Source of the DNA: Diospyros lotus
Taxonomy: Eukaryota; Streptophyta; Magnoliopsida; Ericales; Ebenaceae
Length of the DNA: 64,000 nucleotides
Assembly: GCF_014633365.1 (NCBI RefSeq)
Contig: NC_068350.1
Location: 35,641,119-35,705,118 of the forward strand
Direction: 5' to 3'
The notes under the pieces were generated by a model. It made no database searches. It was not told where the DNA came from and saw only the letters and a program-made list of their open reading frames with translations. The translations under genes and the position numbers were made by a program. Positions 33,110-45,385 of this stretch are shown here, piece after piece; position 1 is the stretch's first letter, and each line of letters begins with the position of its first letter.

Positions 33110-34775
33110 TGATAAGGGTCAATATTTCCTATATCCTAATGAATTATATCCCTATTTTGGCTTTATATTTATGCTTAAAGTAAATAATTATTCGTATTAC
33201 ATATTATTTCAAGATGAAGCAAGGAAGTTGGCTTCTACAATTAATTAGAGGCATAATTGAAGACATTGGATTACCCATTTTTTATTGCTTAAATTCAAAG
33301 GCCAATTATGGAGTCTAGAGGATGTTTCAAGTGCACTTGGCCCAACTATCAAATGGAATCCAACCAAAGACCCAAGATCAATCAAAGGCCCAACAAAACC
33401 CATTTTGTAGAATACTTTTCTTTGTTTTGTATTTTTTTTTTATAAGTGATTTACCACCTAAAGTCTTTTGTATTCTTATGAGTAGTCCACCACCTAAAGT
33501 CTTTGGTATTTTTTGTCTTTTACCTAATTTTCTTCCATTAGTTAGGTGAATGTTTTGTGAGTGCCCATTAGATATAATTATGTTTAGTTAAATAATTGTG
33601 TAGTTTGTATTGCATCTTGTGGGCTATAAATAGCTCACTTGGGTGCATTTGTGAGAAAGTGATTATTACTTGAATCAAAGTTTAGTTTTATTCTTAGAGT
33701 TTCTCTTAGAAAATTGCTCTTATTCTCTCTCTTGTTTTCTCTCGTAATCTTACTTCCTTCCTTTCTTCTTTTAAATTCTTATGTCATTTATTATTACTTT
33801 ATTATCTACCGCTTAAATGGCCAGTTAATTTTTGCCTTTAAATTTCTATAATTTTAATTCTTGTCTTTTAATTATCCATCGCCTAAATGGCCAGTTAGTT
33901 TATGCTATCTTAATTCCTGTCATTTAAATTCTGTTATTTAAATTACGCTATTTAAATTCTTGTTAATTAACTTTTAAATGGAAATGGGTAGCTAAATCTA
34001 ATCTTGGGTTAAGGCAAGGACAATGTCCAACGCCAATTATTCCCAAAGAAAACTGTGCTTTAAATGAGTAACATTAATTTAAATTTCAGTATGAGTGTGT
34101 TTTAATTATTGAAAAATCATTAGATTTGGATTGGAGCGTAAGCCTAACTTAGAGCTTTCATGTCATGCATGGGAGTTACTAGAATTGGAAACGCTATCAT
34201 ACCCAAATTCGGATGATTAATTTAGTTGTTTTGTATATTAATTGTAATTGGATTTATGGTAGTTGCTTAAATTAGAATCTCACATATCATGTATGGGGAT
34301 TGCTTAAACTAGAACTATCATCATCTATAATTACATTTAGTAACAAACTCTCATATCTGAAATTAAATTAATGTTACTAACCTTGTCTGCTAAAATTTGG
34401 GAATCAATGGGTTGGTACTGAAATTGTCTTAACTCTAGTGCTATCCAATTTTATTCTCACGTCCAGTATTTATTTTTACCTCTGTCTTGCTTTATTTCCT
34501 AGTATCTGTTGTTTAAAAAAAAAAAAACCATAAAACAATCTTGTTACCAATCCATCTAAATGCGTGTGCGTGTGTGTGACATTCTTTTTCTTTTGCCATA
34601 AATAAATCTCTCAATGGACGACCTGGACTCATCTAGAAAATATAAATTTAAATTTGGACTACAACTGCACTTGTACACTGACGAGTATAAACCTCTCACC
34701 AAAATAAAAAAATATATATATAAAAGTTTTAATGTGTTTTTATTGTGTTTTAATTGTAGGGTGAGAGTGCAGCCA
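33110..34775 (+). repeat. 3' LTR of the Athila element
   Basis: 1666 bp, collinear with the 5' LTR and only a few percent different by eye, ending GAGTGCAGCCA followed by the target duplication AAGAA. The A run after TGTTT and the TA run are shorter than in the 5' copy. Confidence 0.93.
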
Positions 34776-34849
34776 AAGAACACTTTTAAAGAGATTATTG
34801 GTCATTTTGCTTTCCTCTTAAGAGACCCGTCGCTAAAATAAACACCCCC

Positions 34850-36515
34850 CACAACAAGAAAAACACGTAAGAGCTACTTACAAAATAAACTTAAGAGTTA
34901 CTTACAAAAATTATTAGTACAAATAAACTTACAAAATTTATTAGTAACTCTCATAGATCTTTTTTCTCTTTTTGGAATATACAGGAACAAAACAACCAAT
35001 CTATTGATACTGCTTAAAGGAGTCTTCCAATGTATCATTGATCGTGAAATATCGATTGCTTGTTGAACCCTGTGAATTGTGTGAAAATAGGATATTCCAA
35101 ATTCTAGATTTTGTTTATTATTTATATATATTATTTTATGTTTATTATTGAGTATAAAATATATTTTTCTCTATATATATTATTTATATTTATGATTTTT
35201 TTAAAGATATTAGTTTTAAAATTTTTGAAAATTTTTAAAAAAATCAAACAGCCTAAACAGCGACAAGCAATTGCCTGTCACTAGCTACACAGCATTTAGC
35301 AACGGGCATCTACCCATCACTAAACAAATTAACAGCGTTTAGTGATGGGGAAAACGCCAGTCACGAAACAGTGATGGGCATCTGCCTATTACTAACCCCC
35401 CCTCCTCGCGCCCTCTCCCTTTGAATTTTTCAAGCCCTTTGAATTTTCCCACCCCCTCCCCCTCCCCCTATATAAATCCCACCCCCACCCCCACCCCCAA
35501 ACACTCTCTGTCTCCCCCCTTTCTTCTCCCTCTACACTTTCAAAATTCTATTTAATTTTTTTTTTATAGTCTTCATTTAGAAGATACGAGCATCACCAAA
35601 ATTTATAAAATATTTTTTTTTCTTTATACATTATATTTTTTAGTATTTTATTATTTTACCTTTTAAATATATCTTTGAATGTTTTTTAGATGAAAAATAT
35701 CTATGTTAGTTATAGAATGGTTCGTTTTAACTTATATGTTAAACAAATAAAATGACCGCAACATATCATTTTTAGCTATTAATTTTAATTATTAATTTAT
35801 AATAATTAGCTATTACTTGATTAATATCTCTTATAGTTACTTTTTAAAGATTAACAGTTAATTTTAATTTATTTATTATTTATATTTATTGCATGTATAT
35901 TATTGTTTATTTTACATTTATAGAGTTGTATATTCTGTATATATTATTGTGTATTGTGTATATATTATTGATGATTTAAACAAGAAATCATTAGAAAATG
36001 TGTAAATTAAAAACAAAAAATTATAATGTCAATTTTTTTAATGAAATACTAATTATAAAATATTAAAATGTATTTTTTAATGAAATAATGTCATGTTATT
36101 TTAAAATATTTTAATATTTATTTTATCTCTAAATTAATGATTATATAAATAAAATTTTAATTTCTATTAAATTAATTAAAATAAATTATTAATTATCAAA
36201 AAATTATTTATATATATATAAAAATTTTAGTCCAAATTTTAATTTATATAATTTATATTTTTTATATATTTTATTTTTATTATTTTATTTACATTTAAAT
36301 TTTTAATTTTTTTAATTTTTTTTATTTAGAGATAGAATCAGTGATGGAAAAATTCCTCGTCACTAAAACCTTTTCTCCCTAAAATTTAGCAACGCCAATT
36401 TTAATAACAAAATTTGTCCATCACTAAATTCGTAGCTAAATAATTTAGCGACTGAATTTTTAGTTTTAGCGATGAATTTTTGCATCGCTAGAAGTTGGAT
36501 TTTTTTGTAGTGTGT
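34850..36515. mobile_element. non-autonomous CACTA-like element
   Basis: The right end reads GTTGGATTTTTTTGTAGTG, i.e. CACTACAAAAAAATCC on the other strand, the CACTA terminal motif. The left end CACAACAAGAAAAAC is one base from CACTACAAGAAAAAC. Both sub-terminal zones carry repeated AGTGATGGG/CCCATCACTAA and TAGCGA/TCGCTA motifs (35255-35405 and 36330-36495), as CACTA elements do. No transposase frame is present. The 3-bp flanks do not match clearly, so the left boundary is less certain. Confidence 0.6.
35465..35560 (+). promoter_or_regulatory. core-promoter-like TATA plus pyrimidine patch in the CACTA-like element
   Basis: CCCTATATAAATCCC is preceded by C-rich text and followed by a long CT-rich stretch (ACTCTCTGTCTCCCCCC, TTCTTCTCCCTCTAC). 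This is the layout of a plant TATA box with a Y-patch leader. No frame follows, so any transcript would be non-coding or derived from a lost gene. Confidence 0.4.
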
Positions 36516-36975
36516 ATATATATATATTCCCTTTTTCTTTTCATTTCCATTTTCTTTTTCTTTCTCTTTTGTTAATTCCCAATTTACCCTCTTATAATTT
36601 CATTTATTCCCACTAAGACATGGCCGGCAATCCATTCCAATTCAAGACATCAATTTTGACTTTTGAACTCCCTTTCTCTTGGACTTTTCCACTTCATCCC
36701 ATTTGACTTTTCAAGGTTTCATTGCTTTCGAATTTTTTACAATCACACCTAGACTTATAACTTCTCTACAATTTACTTTCATATGGTTGCTTAGAATTTC
36801 AACCTCTTGGCTTATCCCATAAAATTTTTATCTTGACTTCTCACACACACAAAATCCCATTCATTTTAAACATTTCACGCTCATAAAATAATTTCAACAT
36901 TTAGCTCAAATACTATCAATTATGACACACACAATATAAGGCCACATTACCTAAACCCATTTATGGGCCATTATA
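36516..36975 (-). repeat. LTR fragment related to the Tekay-type LTR at 11506
   Basis: The pyrimidine-rich text and the closing AAACCCATTTATGGGCCATTATA parallel the end of the LTR at 14895-14914 (ACCCACTAACGGGTCGTTACA). Only part remains. Confidence 0.35.
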
Positions 36976-38031
36976 TCTCTAGACAACTTAAATTGACTAA
37001 AGTGGAAACTTCAGTTGACAAAAGTCCAATAGACATCACTGATAAACTTAGTTTCTTAATTTTTTTATAGCATGTTCAAAAATAAAAACAGATAGATGTT
37101 ATTATCATCTTTTCTTTTGAAATCATAATTTGATAAGCTCATCTTTCCTATTTCAAAATCTCATACAAAAAGTAAAATCACTTTTAACGTAAAAAGGTAG
37201 TTTGACTTTAGATCTGCCCCCATTTGCATATTCTGTTGATTTCACTGATCTTCTTATCTCTCACTCTTAGGAATTTTTTGTCTCAAAAGTTTATGCTTAA
37301 TTCTAATCTCAAGCTGTCTCCTTATACCTTTTCCCAGCTTTATCTGGTTTTCCTTAAGAAATCATATATTTTTTCTTGTACAAAATATATTTCTAATATT
37401 TCTAAAATCAAAGATACCTACAGATCCTGAAATGAATTAAGTTGCAGTTTGACAAAGCTTGAAGACTTTTTTGAATCTCAAAATTGCTAATAGTCTTTCT
37501 CTCTAACAGCTAGTTTTCTAGAGAATAATATATATAAGGTAAGTATGGTGTCTCAAAAAAAACAACGAACTGATTAAAAGAGCATTCAAACAAGAGTAAA
37601 AGAGTTCAAGAGTTGGAAGTGTGCTGGCTAGTGGAATTCTCAAAATTGGTAACTTATTTGGTTTGTCTCTATTTGTAAGTTGTGTTTTTACTCACCAATT
37701 ATGTGAGGGGTTTGTATTTTCTAGGAGTGTGCTAGTGGTTCTTGCTTAGGCAAGGGATTGTATCTTAATTCTAACTCCAATCAAAAACTAGTAATATATT
37801 GCACATAGTAAAATCTTAAGCTTAATCTTGAGATAAATGACTAGGCTCTTATAGCCAAACCTCTATAAAAATTCCATGTTATTTTTAGTTGCTTGCTGTT
37901 ATTACTGCTCTTATTCCAAGAGCAATCACTAAATATCAAGATCACAATTTAAGAGTTTTCAACTAGAATTAAAATCTTAAGCTTTTGAAAAACCCAATTC
38001 ACCCAACCTCTTGGATATTTTCTAGGCAACA
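36976..38031 (+). repeat. Copia-type LTR fragment, 3' part
   Basis: Collinear with 39070-40043: both carry TCAAACAAGAGT, GGAATTCTCAAA, TTGAGA(T/G)AAATGA, AACCTCTATAAA and a closing AAACCCAATTCACCC...CTCTTGG...CAACA. The 5' part is diverged or lost. No target duplication was found. Confidence 0.55.
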
Positions 38032-38504
38032 TGTGGGTTATTTTATTTTTTATTTTTAATATTTTGATTAGTATTTAAATTTAAATGGGTACTTAAATAG
38101 GTTAATAAGTTAATCTAATTTATACATGTTAATCTTGACAAATATTTAATAGATTAACTGATTTACCTATTTTGTTAATGTGTCTAGGTAAAGATTCTTA
38201 ACCCAATAAGATAACAAATTAGATTAGGGTTAAGTCTAAATAGATCAAGATCCGATAATGAACCGACGCGAATTTAACTTGTTTACCTATTTTGACTTCC
38301 TTAATGGTAGCACCCTCAAATTCCCAAAAGGAGTTCCTATTGAGGAGAGGTTAAATTGCTCTGACGTTGTTTTCCTACAAATGTGTTTGATGTAAAGGGT
38401 GCAACTACATTGAGTTGTTAGGGGAAAAAGTCAACAAGGACAAAGGCTTTAAGTGTGGGTTTCAAGCAAGGGATGTGAACTTGTGGATAGAATGAACAAT
38501 ATGG
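38032..38504. other. non-coding spacer
   Basis: AT-rich text with repeated GGTTAATAAGTTAA or TTAACC-like motifs between 38095 and 38220, probably an old DNA-transposon fragment. No gene. Confidence 0.4.
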
Positions 38505-38857
38505 AGACTAACGCAGCAGATAGTGAGTGTGTAAAGAAACACACGAAAGAAACCCTTGAAAACAAGCTTCAATGGCCGAAACTTTGCTTTTAAAGAGGCA
38601 CAAAACTAAACATGTTTTGCTGAAAAGAAACTCAAATAGGTTGTTGTAATTGAATTGATAAAAAGTTTATTACAAATCCTAGTTTCTAAACATATCTATA
38701 TAGTTTTCGACTAATCCATCTAATACTTGTAAATAAAATCCAACTAGAATCCTAAAAGAAGTAGAACCCTAATGAACATGAAATAAAATTAATATCCTAA
38801 AACATATAAAGTATTAAAATCCTAAAAACTTATGAAGTTTTGGGCTTTTAAGCTCAA

Positions 38858-40043
38858 TGGTAGATAAATAAGATTTTGATGATAACAAAAATTAATATAA
38901 ATTATTTAGGCTAATTAAATTCTTGCAATGAAATTCTTTATTCATCGAATACGTACATCTTCGGTCGAATGATAATTTATCTAAGTCAATTGAAGTGAGG
39001 CAGTATACTTGACTTTCAGAGATATGCCATTTAGGTTGACTGAAGTTATTCTTCGGTCGACTAAGTTGACTAGAATGTTGGTCCCATGTTTTAGGTCGAC
39101 CTAAGCTTCGATCGAAGTTATGATTTTGGTCACTGGAAAACTTCGGTCGACCGAAATTATTCCTTCAATCGGCCAAAGTCTAACGGTCATTCTTGAATGT
39201 CGTGTTTTCTGCATATTTTTCTATTGCACGTGAAGTGTACATATTTTCAAATATAATGTCGTCTTGTTCCTTAAAGTCATAGATTGATTCTCTCTTGCTA
39301 ATTATATAATCTAATGCTAGAGAAAAATGTTTCTTCAGCCCTCACAAATTGACTTTTGCATTAAAATCTCTCAGCTATTTTTAAGTTGTCAACAGATGCT
39401 AGGTGGAGATGAAGAATCTGAAGATTTTCTTGAAATTCAAATGTTGCTTCATCCTTTCTATGTAACAGCCATTTTCTCTAATATTATGTATAAATAGAAA
39501 ATGAGTATGAAGAAGACATTGTGACAGAGAAATACAATACAGTGAACAAACTTGACAGAAGGATTCAAACAAGAGTGAGAAGGTTCCAATGCTGCAAGTT
39601 TGTTGACGAATGGAATTCTCAAATTGTTAGTAACTTGTTTAAGTTGGGCTTTGTTGTAAGTTTGTTATTGTTACTCACTTGTTGTGAGGAGATTGTATTT
39701 GCTAGCTATGTGCTAGTTGTTCTTGTTTTAAGGTAATGGATTGTATGTTAGTTCTAGCTCCATTTTAAAGCTAGTGTTGGTTTTAATTCCAATTAAAAGC
39801 TACAGTACTTGATTCTCCCTAATGGAACCTCAAGCTAAGTCTTGAGAGAAATGAGTATGCTCTTTAAAGCTGAACCTCTATAAATTCTCTTGTTCTCTAT
39901 GGTTACTTCATTTTATTGTATTTATTCATATTGCAATCACCATTTAACTAAGATCACATTTTAAGAGTTTTCAAAAAGTTCTAAAATTATTAATTTTTTA
40001 AAAACCCAATTCACCCCCCTCTTGGCTATTTTTCTGAACAACA
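38858..40043 (+). mobile_element. Copia-type solo LTR inside the chromovirus LTR
   Basis: It starts TGGTAGATAAATAAGATTTTGATGATAAC and ends CACCCCCCTCTTGG...GAACAACA, the end style of plant Copia LTRs. It includes a cluster of GGTCGAC motifs at 38960-39180 and a TATA-like box (TATGTATAAATAG near 39486). The host LTR text resumes beyond it, parallel to the copy at 44270-44440. I could not define a clean 5-bp duplication, perhaps through later mutation. Confidence 0.6.
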
Positions 40044-40144
40044 CGGCCCGATAGAATTGAGCCCTTCCCATGGACTGTTCATCTACTGTGTGGGGGTCGT
40101 TCTGGACTATCCAGTTTAGGTAGGGTTAGTCTTGGGTCGAGTCT

Positions 40145-40771
40145 TCAAATAGAACCAATGACCACATCATTCACCTCCACTTGAGAAGAATTCGACCTCG
40201 AATTATGATCTAGGTATGATAATTCCACATCCGACAAATACAAAAAAATATCAGCAATATTAAAGGTTTTGAAAATACCCATATAATTAGGCAAATCCAC
40301 AACATCAGCATTGTCATCGAACATAGTAATCTTGTTGATTACTCTACTGTCAACACACATCCTCCAACTCCCATCTTTCTTTCGTGTCAATAATGTTGGC
40401 ACTGCACATGGACTCATACTAGCCTAAATGTGCCCTTTTCTCAACAATTCCTCTACTTGCTCCTGCAAAATCTCATTCTTCCTAAGACTCATCCTGTAGT
40501 GTGGTAGGTTAGGTAAACTAACACCAGGAACCAAATCAATGTGGTGTTGAATATCCCTCAAAGGAGGTGGCTCATTAGGCAGCTCCTCAAGAACCATATC
40601 ATGAAATTCATCCATCAATCCTTGCACCTCCACTGGAATTTGATTCACCTTCAATGGTTCACTCACACTCTTCCCCTTGACAACCAACGAATGACCGTCT
40701 CGGGTATCCCTACACTCCCTCACAAACTCAATGTGCTTATGTGTAATGGTAAGAAAATTCCTCCCCTCCAC
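40145..40771 (-). pseudogene. chromovirus RT start fused to the pol tail by deletion
   Basis: One minus-strand frame reads HHIDLVPGVSLPN, LRKNEILQEQVEELLRKGHI, a TAG at 40424-40426 where Gln is usual, then [20 protein letters not shown] and [12 protein letters not shown]: the N-terminal half of reverse transcriptase. It then jumps straight to [20 protein letters not shown]...[14 protein letters not shown], which resembles the extreme C-terminal tail of chromovirus pol. The palm, YxDD, RNase H and integrase are all missing, so the copy has a large internal deletion, and it ends next to the polypurine tract. Confidence 0.75.
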
Positions 40772-41060
40772 TTTAGAAGCTTTGGTTTAGTTCTTTTCCA
40801 CTATGAGTAACAAAGTATAACGCACACCCTTTTTCTCAAACTAATGAGTTCTTTCCACCCGAATGCTTAGCATCCATATCAAATTGCCAAGATCTCCCAA
40901 ATAAAATATAGCAAGCATCCATATCAACAATATCACAATAGACTTCATCAAACTACTTACTAATAGAGAAAAGCACACTACAGCGTTCATCCACACATAT
41001 GTTAGCAACTTCTTTGATCCATTTGATCGTATAAGGGTTTGGATGCTTTTCAGGGATCAA

Positions 41061-41408
41061 CTACAACTTTTCCACCACATCTCTTCCTATAATGTTCTCC
41101 TGGCTTCCACTATCAATAATCAACTCAAAGATCTTTCCTTTTACCTTACTCCTCGTGAAAAAAAGCTTATGTCGCTGAGTAGTATCCTCATTCTTTTGAG
41201 ATAGCATTAGCTTCCTTACTACACATGTATATGCTTCATGGTCATACTCTTCTTCGTCATCCTCCCCATCAGGCCCGCAATAGACTTCCTCATCGGCCAC
41301 ATCTTCCTCCTTCATTTCAACAATGTTAATTGATCTCCTCATTAGGCAATCACTAGATCGATGTTCAACCTCATTGCACTTAAAACACTTAAAGAATAGG
41401 CTTTGCAT
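41061..41408 (-). pseudogene. gag zinc knuckle and protease remnant
   Basis: The minus strand reads CFKCNEVEHRSSDC (CX2CX4HX4C, all four ligands present), an acidic spacer (EEDVADEEVYC, EDDEEEYDHEAY), then the aspartic-protease motif LIIDSGSQENIIG. The order and spacer fit Ty3/gypsy gag-pol. It is followed (40772-41060) by decayed text up to the reverse transcriptase remnant. Confidence 0.75.
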
Positions 41409-41596
41409 AAGGATTACAGGATTTTGGAAGATTAGACGTAGTACCTTGAATGTTTCCCCCCGTTGTAGCCTAATTAAGGTTGACTATATAAGGTGGATTA
41501 GAGGGTTGCGCTTCCTAAACTGACTTGCCTCTATCAAAATTTGCTTGTTTATTTTCATTCCCACTATACCGGTAATAGTTGTCATTGCGGGCTCTC

Positions 41597-41785
41597 TCAC
41601 TCAATATTTAAAGCTAAGTTCATTGCTTTTTGCACACTTAGAACCATCTGAATCCCAATTTTATCATGAATAGCAAGCTTTAACCCATTCAAATAACAAG
41701 TTGCTTGTTGATTATCACTTTCTGACAATTGGTTACTCTCCGCTAATCTTAGAAACTCAGAGATATATTCATTCACACTCCTCAT
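41597..41785 (-). pseudogene. gag capsid remnant
   Basis: Minus-strand frame with SVNEYISEFLRLAESNQLSE and QQATCYLNGLKLAIHDKI, the end of a gypsy gag capsid domain (the usual pattern has V.EY...F..L.....L.E.....Y..GL). The upstream part (41786-42420) is broken. Confidence 0.6.
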
Positions 41786-42496
41786 TCCCTGTGCACATCT
41801 TTGATAAGCTTCAAATTAACATGTTTTATTCATAATAATTAGGGGGTAAAAACCTACCTCTTAATAACTATTTCATTCATCTCCATGCCTGAACTGGATG
41901 TCGTCCTTCCTTCAATTGAGTATCTCTCAATCGTTCCCACCAAACAGATGCGCCTCACTTCAATCGATAAGCTACTAGCTTGACTTGTCTTTCCTTTGGG
42001 TCCATGTATTCGAAAAAATGATCAACTTCAGTGATCCAATACAGGAATCCCTCAATATAAAGATATCCATTAAAGGTAGGAATATCAACCTTTAGTTTAT
42101 GCTCACTGTTGCCCTAATGGTTATGTTACTGCACATTCCTTCTAACTCCTCTACCACCAGGGTTAGCTATTACTCAACCAAGATCATCCTCTTCATCGCT
42201 ATCTTCCATCATTGGTCTTCTAGGATTAACAAGGACGTGATTATTGGCTGGTCTTCTAGCTCTGGCTTGATTCACGCCAATATTTTGATTCCTATCATCA
42301 TTAACTCATAGTATGGTGCCCAATTGGTTGATGATTTGCTCCAATTGTTGTTGGATGATATGAGTTACTTCTCGTTGTTCTTCGATTGCTCTCCAAATCA
42401 CGAACAGCCTCTAATCATCGTCATGAGGCTAGTTGCTACCATTATCTTCAAGATTGGCCATTTGATTTATTGATTAACCGCTCTGATACCACCTAA

Positions 42497-43873
42497 TGTA
42501 ACGGCGCTAAAAACTTGTTCATCATTTTATATAACTCACGAATAACAAGCAAGTATACGCGGTCAAGACAAGTAAAGTGATAAATAAAATATCGTTCCCA
42601 TGGAGATTGGTTACTAACCTTTTAAATACTAAAATTTATTCATAATTAATTATATTTGGATAATTGATTAATTAAGAAAATTAATAAATATATAACTAGC
42701 AATTAACTAAGAATTAAAAATCAATTGGTTAAGATCTAGAGTTTTCTAAATTCACCTAGCAAATCCACTTTATCAAATTACCTCAATTTTTGGTTGATTA
42801 GATTACAAACTATGTCAATGGAGCACTATAATTTATTAGTTAGCCTATGTCTAGGTCTAACAAGTTTATTCAACTAACCTAACTCACTATATGTCTATGT
42901 GAATTAGAATTAGAAAACACATTAAGCATAGGTACTCATTATATGAAATATTCATTACAAATATAATCACAAATTGCACATGTAATCAAGTGAATGTCTT
43001 TCCCAATTAACATATGTTATTTTGTCCAAAGTCTATTTCTTATTTATCTATGTCTAGTATCATAAGAAATCTCAAATCATGTAATTGGTGATCAAGCAAT
43101 TACAAGCATTAAGTTTAGAACAAAATAAACATAGTTGATGTAACATTTACAACCAAAAATTGAGTAACCAATAAAGTTTCAATGCATAAGATCCTTTAAA
43201 AACCCTAGACAATTATTATTTAGCCACTCATAATGAATAAAATATTCTCAAAATTAACCAAGAGTTGCTGCATAATTGAAATCCTAAACAATTACAGAAA
43301 ATCAGAAACAGAAATACAGCAGAAAAATGAAAGGATCTCCTTGCCCAGATCTGAAACAAATCTGTATTTGCTTCTTAAATCTATGCGCCTCCCTTTAATA
43401 CCTCTACTCTGTGTTTCCTCTCTCTAATTCTTCAATGTCCCGCCCAAGTCTCCTTCTCTTCCCCCCTCGATTTTCTTTAATGGCCGCCACCCACTAGTTC
43501 TCCAATTGCCTTCCCAGCCTCTTCCCTAATTCCTTCTCTTATTATAATATATATACACATGGGCATTAGCAAAGTAATGTAATATATATATAAGTAATGT
43601 AATATATAATATATAATTTAATATTTAATATACTATTAACGTTAATTATATTATAATATTAATTATTTATAATATATATTATTTTTTGTCATATTTTTCT
43701 TTTCTTTTTTTATTTATTTTATGCCCAAATCTTTAAATTTATTTCATTTGCTAGATTATTACAAAAAGATTAAAATAATATAAAATCTATATAAACACAC
43801 ATTTTTTATAGGAAAATAGCACAAGGTTAAGATAAAAATTAGATAAAAATATGCAGACAATTAAGCCCAATCA
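42497..43873 (-). repeat. LTR-like segment flanked by two copies of the primer-site region
   Basis: It opens TGTAACGGCGC and closes CCCAATCA, so on the minus strand it runs TGATTGGG...GCCGTTACA. Near-identical ~75-bp texts ending GATTTATTGATTAAC(C/T)GCTCTGATACC flank it (42420-42494 and 43868-43935), each carrying the tRNA-iMet primer site. This suggests two related elements joined by recombination rather than a simple insertion. No gene inside. Confidence 0.5.
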
Positions 43874-45154
43874 CTAATTGCTACCGTTACCTTCAAGATT
43901 AGCCATCTGATTTATTGATTAACTGCTCTGATACCACCTAATATAGCGAATAGCGTATTTGTAAAGAAATACACGAAAAAAAATTATTGAAAACAAGCTT
44001 CAATGGCCAAAGCTTAGCTTTTAAAGAGAAACAAAACTGAACCTATTTTGCTAGAAAAAGAACCCAAATAGGCTGTTGTAATTGAATTGATAAAAAGTTA
44101 ATTACAAACCCTAGTTTCTAAGCATATCTATATAGTGTTCGGTTAATCCATCTAATACTTGTAAATAAAATCCAACTAGAATCCTAATAGAACTAAACCC
44201 TAACAAACATGAAATAGAATTAACATCCTAAAATATATGAAGTATTAAAATCCTAAAAACTTATAAAGTTTTGGCCTTATGAAACTCAGCCCCCCCCCCC
44301 CCCTGGATTGTTTCGCTACTGTTCCGCTACTATTTGGGTCGTTCTAGACTACTCAGTTTAGGTTGGGTTGACCTTGGGCCGGGTCTTGGACAAGCCAGGT
44401 CGTTGGTCTTGGGTTGGGTCTTCAAACAAGAACAATGACCGCATGAAAGACAAACTTGACCTAACTAAGCAATTATAAGCATGGAGAAGTTAAGCCATTG
44501 ACTAAGCAGATTAAAAAAGAGGATAAGACTATTGGGGAAGTCTTTGTTGTACATGTAATAAGGAGAACTATACTTGTGACAACCCAGAATTTCCTGGATC
44601 ATTATCTACAACTAGTTAATAACTTAAATGCATGGGTTGAAAATTTGCCCCATTATTATACGACAGCGGAAGCAAATTAAATATAAATATACATCTCAGG
44701 GGCATTTTCTTACTCAATAAAGCATCAATCAATCAAATACCACATATACATAATCAGAGCCCCTGATCACAACTCACACCCCAATGATCTTTTTGGCTAG
44801 GATTGTCTTGTACACATAGAATCTAAAGAATAAGAATAACAACTGCTATAGCATCCATTCTCGAGCACCATTCTTCACCACCTAGAGTAATGGTAAAACA
44901 AAGTGAGCCACAAGGCTCAGCAAGCACAATAGAAGAAATATGGTAAGGCTGAGAATAAACCCACATTGAATACCACCCATCAAATGTCGTGATGGAAATC
45001 AAAGTGCTATGCCATGCCATGCATTATGATATCCATCCATCAACATAAATAAATAAACCAATGCACATAATGGCAATCCTTGGGAACCACATAAGAAATG
45101 CACAACCTGGCACCCAAGTCCGCATACAAACATATCGCTGCCATGGATTGGCTA

Positions 45155-45295
45155 ACACACACTATATGGGCCTGAAGCCCTAGCATAAATCATATGAGCC
45201 CAAAGCCCTAATTAGCAAAGACATATGAGCCCGCGACACTGGCTAGCAAAGATATCTGAGCTCGAGGCCCTGGCTAGCATAAATATACAATATTG
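45155..45295 (-). repeat. ~40-bp tandem repeat in the outer solo LTR
   Basis: About four units of ATATGAGCCC(A/G)AAGCCCT..CTAGCA(A/T)A are seen head to tail, diverged. They lie within the outer solo LTR, before the nested insertion point. Confidence 0.6.
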
Positions 45296-45385
45296 TAACC
45301 ATGCAATGCAACAAGTAATAAATGTAATGGCTTCTGCAATATTAACATGATGACAAAGCCCCCATAAGCCAAGCATCAGGCCATG

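Larger units (their letters stand above)
21834..34775 (+). mobile_element. Athila-lineage Ty3/gypsy retrotransposon carrying a LOG-like gene
   Basis: A structurally complete 12.9-kb element: 5' LTR 21834-23514, primer site, gag, protease, reverse transcriptase, RNase H, integrase, accessory region, polypurine tract and 3' LTR 33110-34775. It is flanked by the 5-bp target duplication AAGAA (21829-21833 and 34776-34780). Lineage rests on the gag text LFPFSLRDKGKMWLGTLPP, the integrase text MDFMGSF...[16 protein letters not shown] without a chromodomain, the 3' linker LFPGKLKSRWVGPF, and a tRNA-Asp-type primer site. Gag-pol has many stops and at least two frame changes, so the copy is non-autonomous. 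The LTRs differ by only a few percent by eye. The pol-LTR interval holds two non-standard frames (29917-30462 and 30634-31293). Confidence 0.93.
38505..44448 (-). mobile_element. deleted chromovirus element with nested insertions
   Basis: Two related LTR copies bound it: 38505-40169 (split by a Copia LTR) and about 43936-44448. They share CAAGCTTCAATGGCC, TTGTAATTGAATTGATAAAAAG and TAAAATCCAACTAGAATCC. On the minus strand the text CAAGTGGAGGTGAA precedes the LTR start TGATGTGG at 40169 (polypurine tract), and GGTATCAGAGC (tRNA-iMet site) lies next to the right LTR, so the element reads leftward. The interior holds gag, zinc knuckle/protease and a joined RT-tail remnant, plus an extra LTR-like segment at 42497-43873. 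Confidence 0.7.
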
